A stretch of 25,915 nt of DNA from Clostridiales bacterium (lineage in GTDB: Bacteria > Bacillota > Clostridia > Christensenellales > Aristaeellaceae): assembly GCA_004554085.1 (NCBI GenBank), contig SFNY01000047.1, forward strand, positions 1 to 25,915. The letters are read 5' to 3'. The position numbers and the translations under genes are program-made. The notes beneath the pieces are model-generated. The model was not told the DNA's origin. It saw nothing but the letters and a program-made list of their open reading frames with translations, and ran no database searches. Positions 1 to 7,114 of this stretch are shown in pieces. The first letter of the stretch is position 1. Each line of letters opens with the position of its first letter.

Positions 1-1
1 C

Positions 2-505
2 AAGATCGACAAGATCTTCCCGGAGATGGCCAAGCCTGAGAACAAGGGCTGGCAGGTGATCGCGCTGCTCAGCGACGACACCGGCATCCCGAAGTGCGCC
101 GCCGACCGCCTGCGCGTGTTCGACAAGATCATGGCCAAGGCGAAGGAGTACGGCATCAGCCCCGACCGCATCCACATCGATCCGCTGGTGGAGATGCTCT
201 GCACCAGTGAGAACGGCATCGAGACCAACACCGAGGTCATCTCCACGGTGCGCGCGAAGTATCCCACGATCCACATCACCGCAGCGGTCAGCAACATTTC
301 GTTCAACCTGCCGGTGCGCAAGATGATCAACCTGGGCTTTACGGTGCTGGCGATGAACGCGGGTCTGGACAGCGCGATTCTCGATCCCACCAACCGCGAT
401 ATGATGGGTCTGATCTATGCCACCGAGGCGCTGCTGGGCATGGACGACTACTGCATGGAGTACATCAGCGCCTACCGCGAGGGCCTGTTCGGGCCGGTCA
501 GGTAA
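2..505 (+). CDS. Methyltetrahydrofolate:corrinoid methyltransferase, C-terminal part (5' cut by window edge)
   Basis: The reading frame is open from base 2, so the start lies outside the window; the ATG at 26 is internal. The 167 visible residues look like the C-terminal half of a pterin-binding TIM barrel of the MtgA/AcsE/MtvA type (DHPS-like fold). The key signature is SNISFNLPVR, which matches the SNVSFGLP motif of methyl-THF methyltransferases, followed by the hydrophobic strand LAMNAGLDSAILDP. Such proteins move a methyl group between a corrinoid protein and tetrahydrofolate in the cytoplasm. The gene for a corrinoid protein begins 53 bases downstream in the same direction, which fits a two-component methyltransferase operon. 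The methyl donor cannot be named, because the substrate-specific subunit would lie upstream. Confidence in the family is high. Confidence 0.88.
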   Translation, partial: KIDKIFPEMAKPENKGWQVIALLSDDTGIPKCAADRLRVFDKIMAKAKEYGISPDRIHIDPLVEMLCTSENGIETNTEVISTVRAKYPTIHITAAVSNISFNLPVRKMINLGFTVLAMNAGLDSAILDPTNRDMMGLIYATEALLGMDDYCMEYISAYREGLFGPVR

Positions 506-558
506 AAGCATAGCAGGAAGAAAATCGACAGAGGAGTTCAGCTAAGGAGGAACATAAA

Positions 559-1191
559 ATGAGCAAGATTCAGGAAGTTGCAAACATCGTCATCGCAGGA
601 CGCGCAAAGCTGGCAGCGGGCGCAGTTCAGGCCGCGCTGGACGAGGACTGCGATCCCAACGAGATCCTGGGCGGCATGATCGACGCCATGGGCGTGGTCG
701 GCGAGAAGTTCAAGAACAACGAAATCTTCGTGCCGGAGATGCTGGTTGCAGCGAAGGCCATGAAGCGCGGCGTCGAGGTGCTCAAGCCCCACCTGGCAGC
801 GGGCGAGGTCGGCGCCATGGGCAAGATGATCATCGGCACCGTCGCGGGCGACCTGCACGACATCGGCAAGAACCTGGTGGCCATGATGATCGAATCCGCG
901 GGCTTCGAGGTCATCGACCTGGGCGTGGACGTTCCTCACGAGAAGTTCGTGCAGGCAGTGCAGGAGAACCCCGGCGTGAAGATCGTGGGCTTGAGCGCGC
1001 TGCTCACCACCACCATGCCCGCGCTGCGCGATGCAGTTGCCCTCCTGAACCAGCAGGATTTCCGCAAGGACATCAAGATCATGGTCGGCGGCGCTCCCAT
1101 CACCCAGGCCTTCGCCGACGAGATCGGTGCGGACGCCTACACCCCCGACGCCGCCTCCGCCGCCATCAAGGCCAAGGAGCTCGTGGGCTAA
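559..1191 (+). CDS. Corrinoid (B12-binding) methyltransferase protein
   Basis: This 210-residue protein is the cobalamin carrier of a methyltransferase system. Residues about 1-88 form the helical cap domain (B12-binding_2), and residues about 89-210 form the Rossmann-like B12 domain. The lower-ligand motif D98-x-H100-x-x-G103 (GDLHDIGKN) is intact, followed by the usual GFEVIDLG strand and GLSALLTTTMP. The length is typical for MtbC/MttC-like corrinoid proteins. The start is supported by a strong AAGGAGG site seven bases upstream of the ATG. It sits just downstream of the methyl-THF methyltransferase, its expected partner, and is followed by a strong terminator at 1213-1273, so these are the last two genes of that operon. 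The methylated substrate is not identifiable here. Confidence 0.93.
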   Translation: MSKIQEVANIVIAGRAKLAAGAVQAALDEDCDPNEILGGMIDAMGVVGEKFKNNEIFVPEMLVAAKAMKRGVEVLKPHLAAGEVGAMGKMIIGTVAGDLHDIGKNLVAMMIESAGFEVIDLGVDVPHEKFVQAVQENPGVKIVGLSALLTTTMPALRDAVALLNQQDFRKDIKIMVGGAPITQAFADEIGADAYTPDAASAAIKAKELVG

Positions 1192-1212
1192 GTTTCATAC
1201 CGAATGCTTCCG

Positions 1213-1273
1213 CCAACCGCCGCAATCCCGGAGGAAAATCGTCGAACCTCCGGACGGCGGTTGGCTTGTTTTT
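1213..1273 (+). terminator. Intrinsic terminator after the corrinoid operon
   Basis: A 10-bp perfect stem (CCAACCGCCG at 1213-1222 with CGGCGGTTGG at 1255-1264) encloses a second stem of CCGGAGG with CCTCCGG. It is followed at once by the T-rich run CTTGTTTTT. It begins 21 bases after the corrinoid-protein stop codon and is a convincing rho-independent terminator. Confidence 0.88.
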
Positions 1274-1324
1274 GGCGAAAGCAGATTTGCAGGGGAAAAG
1301 GGCGACCTTCGCCGCGCGATGGTG

Positions 1325-1354
1325 TTGAATTTGGCCTTTTGCATGTGGTACAAT
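1325..1354 (+). promoter_or_regulatory. Probable sigma-A promoter of the SorC-type regulator
   Basis: TTGAAT (1325-1330) and TACAAT (1349-1354) are separated by 18 bases, and the -10 box is preceded by TGG, an extended -10 feature. The predicted RNA has a leader of about 140 bases before the ATG at 1500. Part of the leader (1388-1418) can fold into a GC-rich stem with arms GTCGGCG and CGCCGAC and an inner GCCC-CGAA-GGGC hairpin. No known riboswitch is recognised in it. Confidence 0.6.
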
Positions 1355-1499
1355 TATGTTGATTAGGCAAGCCGAAGGCTTGGCCGGGTCGGCGGGCCCC
1401 GAAGGGCGGCACGCCGACAATCAAGAAATAAGGATGCCAAGGACGGCACGCGCTGCGGAAAGCGAGGGCGCGCCGAAAACGCAAAAGGACGCAGGGCAA

Positions 1500-2483
1500 A
1501 TGAAAAGTAATGAAAACTGGTCGCTGATGATGAAGGCCAGCAAGCAGTATTATCAGCTTGGTCTCTCGCAGGACGAAATTGCAAAAAATCTGTACATCTC
1601 CAAATCGACGGTCTCCCGACTCATCAAAAAATCGGTGGAGCTGGGCTACGTCGAATTCAAGATCCACAGCTTCGGCGAGGCGGACGAGGATCTGCAGCGG
1701 GAGCTGGAGGAGAACTTCGGCATTCCGTGCACCGTGCTGCCGACGCTGATCGACTCCTACTCGGTGCGGCTGAACGACGTCTGCGCCTACGCGGCGAAGG
1801 AGGTATTCGACGAAATCGAGGACGGCGAGACCATCGCCTTTCCCTGGGGCCGCACCATCGAGTATCTGGCGGCGAACATCAATGAGCCCATCGAGCGCTA
1901 CAAGGATCTGAAGATCTGCATGCTCAACGGCTTCCTGAACGGCTCGATCCACTCCATGCGCGCCATTCATATCGTGGAGAAGCTCTCCACCATGCTCAAC
2001 GCCACCGGCTACGTGATGCCCTGTCCGCTGCTGGTGGAGAGCGCCGAGGTGAAGGCGACGATGCTGGCCGACCCCAGCATCCGCGAGATCTATGAGATGG
2101 CGGAGAGGGCGGAGACGGCGATCATCTCGGTGGGTCCCTTCGACATGCAGAACACCTACCTGACCGAGCTGGGCCCCGCTGTGGTGGAGCACCTGCGCGG
2201 CTTCGACGGCGCGGGCAACTTCGCTGGGAGAACCTACGACATCAACGGCACGGAGTTCCACACGGAGCTCTACGCGCGGCTGATGAGCATCCCCATCAGC
2301 AATCTGGCGCAGAAGAAGAAGCGCATCTGCATTGCGGTGGGTGAGCACAAGGCCAAGGCGATCACCGGGCTGATGCGCGGGCGGATCATCAACCGGCTCT
2401 ACACGGACTCCGGCACCGCGCGGGCGATCCTCAAGATTCAGGCGGAGCTGGAGGGGCGGCAGGAGATGCCGGAGCGCACATAA
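1500..2483 (+). CDS. SorC/DeoR-like sugar-binding transcriptional regulator
   Basis: The 327-residue protein has the SorC family layout. An N-terminal helix-turn-helix lies at about residues 10-50 (LSQDEIAKNLYISKSTVSRL), followed by a sugar-phosphate-binding domain related to GlcNAc-6-P isomerases that fills the rest. Typical stretches are IAFPWGRT and the C-terminal IAVGEHKAKAI. The open frame reaches back to 1356, but the ATG at 1500 is chosen. It gives the family's usual length and has AAGGAC about 13 bases upstream, while the upstream part is low-complexity and unlike any SorC N-terminus. SorC proteins bind phosphorylated sugars to control nearby catabolic operons, so the sugar genes on both sides are likely targets; this is inference. 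Its end converges on the transketolase operon. Confidence 0.88.
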   Translation: MKSNENWSLMMKASKQYYQLGLSQDEIAKNLYISKSTVSRLIKKSVELGYVEFKIHSFGEADEDLQRELEENFGIPCTVLPTLIDSYSVRLNDVCAYAAKEVFDEIEDGETIAFPWGRTIEYLAANINEPIERYKDLKICMLNGFLNGSIHSMRAIHIVEKLSTMLNATGYVMPCPLLVESAEVKATMLADPSIREIYEMAERAETAIISVGPFDMQNTYLTELGPAVVEHLRGFDGAGNFAGRTYDINGTEFHTELYARLMSIPISNLAQKKKRICIAVGEHKAKAITGLMRGRIINRLYTDSGTARAILKIQAELEGRQEMPERT

Positions 2484-2490
2484 AATGAAC

Positions 2491-2524
2491 GACGGGAGTG
2501 GCTGCATTCGCAGCCGCTCCCGTT
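2491..2524 (+). repeat. 34-bp hairpin repeat, copy 1 (possible terminator of the SorC gene)
   Basis: Arms at 2492-2505 and 2510-2523 pair over 14 bp, with one G-T pair, around the loop ATTC. It starts 8 bases after the SorC stop codon. The following bases are GTTAGC rather than a good T run, so termination would be weak. An almost identical copy in the same orientation lies at 2817-2850, with 2 mismatches in 34 bases. Confidence 0.75.
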
Positions 2525-2554
2525 AGCTTGTCAAAAGAGTCTTTTAGACAAGCT
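2525..2554. repeat. Inverted repeat AGCTTGTC / GACAAGCT
   Basis: Eight-base arms at 2525-2532 and 2547-2554 are complementary, and the inside also pairs (AAAAGA with TCTTTT, apart from one bulged base), giving a nearly loop-free hairpin. The bases right after it (CTCCCTTGTGCAAATT) resemble the end of the MITE-like element at 2613 and may be a decayed copy of that end. Confidence 0.5.
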
Positions 2555-2612
2555 GGACTCCCTTGTGCAAATTTAGCAGTCGTACCTCCAAAGAAGCTGT
2601 TTTGCCGCCTAC

Positions 2613-2770
2613 CCAGGCTCCCTTGTGTAAAGGGAGCTGTCAGCGAAGCTGACTGAGGGATTGTTCTCTGCATTTTCTACGATGGCAGCTGCAATTCCGA
2701 TGTGTCCAGACAGACAATCCATCCGGCACGGCGCAGCCGTGCCACCTCCCTTTACACAAGGGAGGCCTGG
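2613..2770. mobile_element. Palindromic MITE-like element with terminal inverted repeats
   Basis: The left end (2613-2636; core CTCCCTTGTGTAAAGGGAG) is matched in inverted orientation by the right end (2745-2770; core CTCCCTTTACACAAGGGAG). The match continues inward with some mismatches for about 50 bases. Each end carries its own small hairpin: GTCAGC-GAA-GCTGAC on the left and GGCACGGC-GCA-GCCGTGCC on the right. No protein is encoded in the roughly 158 bp. The sequence resembles palindromic repeats seen in many copies in gut Clostridia; that statement is from general knowledge and no search was run. It lies between convergent genes and disrupts none. Confidence 0.72.
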
Positions 2771-2816
2771 AGGGACGACAACCCATATCGCTCTATCCTG
2801 GGGTTTTCGACGGTCT

Positions 2817-2850
2817 GACGGGAGCGACTGCATTCGCAGCCGCTCCCGTT
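2817..2850. repeat. 34-bp hairpin repeat, copy 2 (3' flank of the transketolase operon)
   Basis: Arms at 2818-2831 and 2836-2849 pair over 14 bp, with one A-C mismatch, around the loop ATTC. It matches the copy at 2491-2524 at 32 of 34 positions in direct orientation. On the minus strand it lies about 19 bases beyond the transketolase stop codon, but no T run follows on that strand. It may act as a 3' stabilising stem or a weak bidirectional terminator. Confidence 0.72.
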
Positions 2851-2868
2851 TCGTCCGTCCACTTGGTC

Positions 2869-3822
2869 TCAGCCCTTCATGGCCACGGCGAGGCGCACCT
2901 TCTCCGCGATGTCCTCCGCAGTCAGATGGAGGGTCGCCTGGAGGTAATCCAGCTTGCCCACCTCGCCGAAGCGGTCCTCCACGCCCACGCGCAGCACCGG
3001 ACAGGGGCGCGCGGCGCAGATGCAGTCGGCGATGGCGCTGCCCAGGCCGTTGGCGGCGAAGGCGTTCTCGGCGGTGACGCAGCAGCCGGTGCGGGACACG
3101 CTCTCCAGCACGGCCTGCTCGTCCAGCGGCTTGATGGTGTGGATGTTGACGACCTCCGCGTCGACACCCTCGCCCGCGAGCTGTTCGGCTGCGACCAGCG
3201 CCTCCCTGACCAGCATGCCGGTGGCGAAGATGGTGGCGTCCCGGCCCTGGCGCAGCGTGCAGGCCTTTCCCAGGGTGAACTCCGCGTCCGCGTCGAAGAT
3301 CTTCCAGGCGTTCTTGCGGAACAGGCGCAGGTACACGGGGCCGTCGTGGGCCACGATCTGGGGGAAAAGCTTCTTCAACTGGACGGTATCCACCGGCTCG
3401 ACCACCACCATGCCGGGGATGTTGCGCATGATGGCGACGTCCTCGAAGCTCATGTGGGTGCCGCCGTTCAGCTCGGCGCAGATGCCGGGGTCGCTGCCCA
3501 CCATCTTCACGTTCAGGCGCGCGTAGGCCACCGAGAGCGTGACCTGGTCGCAGCAGCGGCGGGTGGCGAAGGGGGTGAAGGTGTGGGTGAAGGGAATCTT
3601 GCCCATGGCGGCAAGACCGGCAGCCACGCCGATCATGTTGGCCTCCGCCACGCCCACGTCGATGGTGCGTTCCGGGTAGAGCTTCTGAAAGCGCGTGGCC
3701 GAGGAGGAGCCCATCAGGTCGGCCTCCACCACGCAGATGCGCCCGTCCGTGCGCGCGCACTCGATCAGCGAATCGGAGTAGGCCAGCCGCAATTCGTGTT
3801 CATCCCGCGTCCAGTTCATCAT
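2869..3822 (-). CDS. Transketolase, C-terminal subunit
   Basis: This 317-residue protein carries the pyrimidine-binding and C-terminal transketolase domains as a separate subunit, as in many Bacillota and archaea. The glutamate that activates thiamine diphosphate is E60 in DVGVAEANMIG, followed by PFTHTFTPFATRR and the C-terminal domain signature IHTIKPLD. With the N-terminal subunit it would transfer two-carbon ketol units between sugar phosphates in the non-oxidative pentose phosphate pathway. The open frame extends to 4056, but the start at 3822 is chosen. Its ATG overlaps the TGA of the N-terminal subunit (ATGA) and GGGAGGGA lies just upstream. It is the last gene of the minus-strand operon. 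Confidence 0.94.
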   Translation of the reverse strand: MMNWTRDEHELRLAYSDSLIECARTDGRICVVEADLMGSSSATRFQKLYPERTIDVGVAEANMIGVAAGLAAMGKIPFTHTFTPFATRRCCDQVTLSVAYARLNVKMVGSDPGICAELNGGTHMSFEDVAIMRNIPGMVVVEPVDTVQLKKLFPQIVAHDGPVYLRLFRKNAWKIFDADAEFTLGKACTLRQGRDATIFATGMLVREALVAAEQLAGEGVDAEVVNIHTIKPLDEQAVLESVSRTGCCVTAENAFAANGLGSAIADCICAARPCPVLRVGVEDRFGEVGKLDYLQATLHLTAEDIAEKVRLAVAMKG

Positions 3823-4652
3823 GCGTCCCTCCCATCGAGCCGTGCCACCGCGTCGCGCCACATCTCCTCGGTGATGTTCTTCACCATGTGGCTGCCCAGC
3901 ATGTTTTCGCAGAAGCAGCAGCCCTTGCCCTTGATCGTGTCGAGCAGAATCATCGACGGCCGGCTGGTGATCATCCGGGCGGCGTCGATGGCGCAGGCGA
4001 TCTGCGCAACGTCGTGGCCGTCCACCGTCTGCACGTGCCAGCCGAAGGCCTCCCACTTGTCCGCCAGCGGATGCAGACCGTTCACGTCCTCGATGTAGCC
4101 GTCGATCTGCATCTTGTTGTAGTCCGTGAAGGCGATCAGCTTGCCCAGATGCTGGGAGCCGGCCAGCATCGCGGCCTCCCAGACCTGACCCTCCTGGCTC
4201 TCGCCGTCGCCGATGCAGGTGAAGATCGTGCAGGGCAGGCGATCCATGCGCGCGCCCAGCGCCATGCCCACGGCGCAGCTGAAGCCCTGGCCCAGCGAGC
4301 CGGTGGTCATGTCGATGCCCGGCGTGCGGTTCATGTCGCAGTGGCTGGGCAGGTTTGTGCCGGGCCGGTTGAGGGTTTTCAGCTCATCGATGGGGAAGTA
4401 GCCCCGCAGCGCCAGCGCCGCGTACAGCGCGGGCCCGCCGTGGCCCTTGGAGAGCACGAAGCGGTCGCGTCCGGGCATGCGCGGCTGCGCGGGATCGATG
4501 TGCATGGCGTGGAAGTACAGCACGGCCAGCAGCTCGCACAGATCCACCGAGCCGCCGATGTGGCCGACGGACAGCCGGCCGATCTCCTCGATGGTCAGCT
4601 TCCGGATTTCATTCGCCCGCTGCTCCAGCAGGGCCTGCGTCTTTCTGTCCAT
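3819..4652 (-). CDS. Transketolase, N-terminal (ThDP-binding) subunit
   Basis: This 277-residue protein is the thiamine-diphosphate-binding half of a split transketolase. It has the conserved active-site histidines in GHIGGS (H31) and SKGHGGPALY (H71), the TTGSLGQG loop, and the ThDP/Mg motif GDGESQEGQ (from residue 148) ending at N179 in DYNK. The start has a GGAGGTGA site about 10 bases upstream. The C-terminal subunit follows with a 4-base overlap, as expected for a stoichiometric complex. It is preceded by an FGGY kinase, so the operon would phosphorylate a ketose and pass the phosphate to transketolase. The exact acceptor and donor sugars cannot be read from the sequence. Confidence 0.95.
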   Translation of the reverse strand: MDRKTQALLEQRANEIRKLTIEEIGRLSVGHIGGSVDLCELLAVLYFHAMHIDPAQPRMPGRDRFVLSKGHGGPALYAALALRGYFPIDELKTLNRPGTNLPSHCDMNRTPGIDMTTGSLGQGFSCAVGMALGARMDRLPCTIFTCIGDGESQEGQVWEAAMLAGSQHLGKLIAFTDYNKMQIDGYIEDVNGLHPLADKWEAFGWHVQTVDGHDVAQIACAIDAARMITSRPSMILLDTIKGKGCCFCENMLGSHMVKNITEEMWRDAVARLDGRDA

Positions 4653-4674
4653 ATCTGGGTTTCACCTCCGGTAT

Positions 4675-6183
4675 TCACAGCGCGCGGTAGATGTCGCGCA
4701 TGGCGTAGTAGGTCGCGTCGAACTGCCTGCGCATCCGGTCGTAGACCTCCCGGCGGGCGGGATCAGGCACGGCCTCGCCCACGCTCCAGGAGAACTTTTC
4801 CACCTCGTGGAAGCCCTTCAGCGCGCCGCAGCCCACGCCGGCGAGCACCGCCGCGCCCACCGAGGTTGCCTCGTCGTAGTAGTTCAGCGTGCGCAGGCGC
4901 GCGTCGAAGGTGTCGGCGAGAATCTGAAGGTTGACCCCGGACTTGATCAGGCCGCCGATGATGGACATGTCGCGGATGTCGGCGGAATTGCGCATCACGT
5001 CCAGGATCAGGCGCATGTTCTGGCCGATGCCCTCCACCACGCTGCGCAGCATGTCCTCGTGGCTGTGCTCCATCTTCAGGCCGTAGAAGCCGCCCTTTGC
5101 GTCCGCGTCCCAGCGGGGACAGCGCTCGCCGCAGAGGTAGGGCACAAAGTACAGGCCGTTGCAGCCGGGCTGGGCGCGCTGGATGGCCGCGTCGATGTAC
5201 CGGTACACGTCGCCACCCTCCAGCATCGCCTGACTTTGCTCGGCGGCGCACAGCGTTTCCTTCATCCAATTGTAGGAGGTGCCCGCGCACTGCATCGTGC
5301 CGTTGGTGGAGATCAGGCCGGGCACGGCGTGGGCCCAGTTGACCAGCTTCATGTCCTCGTCCAGGATCAGTCCGTCGGAGATGTGGGCGATCCAGGCGGA
5401 GGAGCCCATGCAGCAGTAGGTGTCGCCGCTTGCGATGCAGCCCGCGCCCAGCGCGCCGCAGCCGCCGTCGCCCGCGCCCATGACCACCGGCGTGCCCTTC
5501 TTCAGTCCGCAGGCCTCCGCCGCCGCGCCGGTCACCTCGCCCACCACGCGCGTGCTTTCCACGGCCTCGGGAAATACCTCCCGGGGAACCTGCACCGCGT
5601 CCAGAATCGCGTCCGACCACTGGAAGGTATTCATGTCGAAGGCGTTTGTGCCGCCTGCGTCGGAGTAGTCCGTGCAGAAGCGCCCCGTCAGGCGGTACAC
5701 CATGTAATCCTTGGCCTGCAAAAGCTTGCAGCTGTTTTTGTATACGTCCGGCATGGCGGAGCGCATCCAGAGATACTTCGCCAGCGTGTAGGATGCGCCG
5801 GGGCGGTGGCCCGCGATGCGGAAGAACTCCCGCGCGCCCACGCGCTCGATGATGTAGCGCTCGGCCTCCTGGGCGCGCATGTCCGCCCAGATGATCGAAT
5901 CCGCCAGCGGTGTGCCCGAGGCGTCGACGCAGAGGCAGCCCATCATCTGCCCGCTGAAGGCAACCGCGCAGATGTCCCCGGGGTCGATCGTCTGAATCAG
6001 CTCCCGGCTGGAGTCGCACACGGCGCGCCACCAGTCGTCGGGATTCTGCTCCGCCCAGTTGCCGTTGTAGTAGCGCGTGGGATAGCCGCGCACGCAGCTG
6101 CGGATCAGCTCACCGTCGGTGGTGAACAGCGTGGCCTTGTTGCCGGAGGTTCCCAGATCGTGGGCGAGCAGGTATTTCGGCAT
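4675..6183 (-). CDS. FGGY-family carbohydrate kinase (xylulokinase-like), copy 1
   Basis: The 502-residue protein has the actin-like two-domain fold of FGGY kinases. The phosphate-1 loop HDLGTSGNKATLF is at the N-terminus, SGQMMG and IIWADMR line the sugar site, GAGDGG carries the catalytic aspartate, and IGGLIKSG near residue 410 is the adenosine loop. It is closest in feel to xylulokinase, though D-ribulose or another ketose is possible. The ATG at 6183 is preferred over upstream in-frame starts because GGGAG precedes it and the protein then begins right before the kinase loop. It is the first gene of the operon with the split transketolase, 22 bases ahead of it, and is a clear paralogue of the kinase at 15859-17397. 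Confidence 0.9.
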   Translation of the reverse strand: MPKYLLAHDLGTSGNKATLFTTDGELIRSCVRGYPTRYYNGNWAEQNPDDWWRAVCDSSRELIQTIDPGDICAVAFSGQMMGCLCVDASGTPLADSIIWADMRAQEAERYIIERVGAREFFRIAGHRPGASYTLAKYLWMRSAMPDVYKNSCKLLQAKDYMVYRLTGRFCTDYSDAGGTNAFDMNTFQWSDAILDAVQVPREVFPEAVESTRVVGEVTGAAAEACGLKKGTPVVMGAGDGGCGALGAGCIASGDTYCCMGSSAWIAHISDGLILDEDMKLVNWAHAVPGLISTNGTMQCAGTSYNWMKETLCAAEQSQAMLEGGDVYRYIDAAIQRAQPGCNGLYFVPYLCGERCPRWDADAKGGFYGLKMEHSHEDMLRSVVEGIGQNMRLILDVMRNSADIRDMSIIGGLIKSGVNLQILADTFDARLRTLNYYDEATSVGAAVLAGVGCGALKGFHEVEKFSWSVGEAVPDPARREVYDRMRRQFDATYYAMRDIYRAL

Positions 6184-6290
6184 GGTTGCATCTCCCTTCC
6201 TGCGGGCGCGCGCCCGCTGCATTTCAAAGGCGTTTTCGCGCAAAATGGTCGCATGTGGCAAGATTATTCAAAATTCTTTATCTGATATGG

Positions 6291-6319
6291 ATGATATATT
6301 ATGCAAAGGGAAAAGTCAA
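6291..6319 (-). promoter_or_regulatory. Sigma-A promoter of the kinase-transketolase operon
   Basis: On the minus strand TTGACT (6319-6314) and TATCAT (6296-6291) are spaced by 17 bases, each one mismatch from consensus. The predicted start of transcription is about 100 bases upstream of the kinase ATG. It is divergent from the HPS promoter at 6406. Confidence 0.7.
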
Positions 6320-6397
6320 CACTGCCCGGTGAAATCGCAACTTCATGCAGCGCCCGCGCTGCCGGGTGAATCGATTTGCAATCCTTGCGCAGGTGTG

Positions 6398-6434
6398 CGT
6401 CCGGCTTGACAGCACCGGACGATGAGATTATGAT
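6398..6434 (+). promoter_or_regulatory. Sigma-A promoter of the HPS/PHI genes with overlapping inverted repeat
   Basis: TTGACA (6406-6411) and TATGAT (6429-6434) are separated by exactly 17 bases. A 7-bp inverted repeat, CGTCCGG (6398-6404) and CCGGACG (6415-6421), brackets the -35 box with a 10-base spacer. That position suits an operator at which a repressor would block polymerase. The gene starts at 6472 with GGGAGGCGG upstream. Confidence 0.75.
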
Positions 6435-6471
6435 GATTCCATGGAATGCTGAATAATGGGAGGCGGAACTT

Positions 6472-7113
6472 ATGTCCATACTTCAGATTGCGGTGGATGC
6501 GCTCAGCATGGAGCGTGCGCTGCTTCTCTCGGATCAGGTCTGGGACGTTGTGGATCTGTTCGAGGTGGGTACTCCGATGATCTTGCGCGACGGCATGGAG
6601 CCGGTGCGTCGGCTGAAGGCGCGACACCCGGAGATGCGGGTGCTGGCGGATACCAAGATCGTGGACGGCGGCAGCATGGAGTGCGCGGACGCCTGCGAGG
6701 CGGGCGCGGATGTGGTCACGGTGCTGGCGCTGGCCTGCGACAGCACGATCCGTGCCGTGGCGGAGACAGCGCACCGCTACGGGCGGAATGCGATGGCGGA
6801 CCTGCTCAACGTGGCAGACCTGTCCCGCCGCGCCCTGGAGCTGCTTGCGCTGGGCGTGGACTATGTGTGCGTGCACACGGCGGTGGATGTGCAGGGCCAG
6901 GGCAGAACGCCGCTGGGCGAACTGCGGGAGCTGGTGCGCGCGATTCCGCCCGAGCGCGCGGCGGTGGCCGGCGGCATCAGCCTGGACACCATCGATGCCT
7001 ATCTGGCGGAGCAGCCCGCCATCGTCATCATGGGCAACGCGCTGTGCGGGGCGGAGGACGTGCGCGCGGCGGCGCTTCAGGCCCAGGCACGCCTGCGCTC
7101 CGGGAGGCAGTGA
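6472..7113 (+). CDS. hxlA: 3-hexulose-6-phosphate synthase (HPS)
   Basis: The 213-residue protein is a member of the OMP-decarboxylase superfamily and follows HPS sequences closely end to end. It starts LQIAVDALS, then FEVGTPMI, the metal and phosphate region LADTKIVDGG (D60-x-K62-x-x-D65), then VDYVCVHTAVD and VAGGISLDTI. HPS joins formaldehyde and D-ribulose 5-phosphate to D-arabino-3-hexulose 6-phosphate, or runs backwards to supply ribulose 5-phosphate. The length is normal for the bacterial unfused enzyme. The isomerase gene follows by one base, so the two form the standard ribulose-monophosphate pair. The related 3-keto-L-gulonate-6-phosphate decarboxylase is the main alternative, but the PHI partner argues against it. 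Confidence 0.9.
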   Translation: MSILQIAVDALSMERALLLSDQVWDVVDLFEVGTPMILRDGMEPVRRLKARHPEMRVLADTKIVDGGSMECADACEAGADVVTVLALACDSTIRAVAETAHRYGRNAMADLLNVADLSRRALELLALGVDYVCVHTAVDVQGQGRTPLGELRELVRAIPPERAAVAGGISLDTIDAYLAEQPAIVIMGNALCGAEDVRAAALQAQARLRSGRQ

Positions 7114-7114
7114 G

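Noticed and set aside
1188..2507. A 439-codon minus-strand frame opposite the SorC regulator
   Set aside because: It crosses the terminator and promoter region and mirrors the SorC coding sequence; no domain is recognisable.
2869..4652. A frameshifted single transketolase gene
   Set aside because: The two halves have separate starts with good ribosome-binding sites and a 4-base ATGA overlap. Split transketolases are normal in Bacillota.
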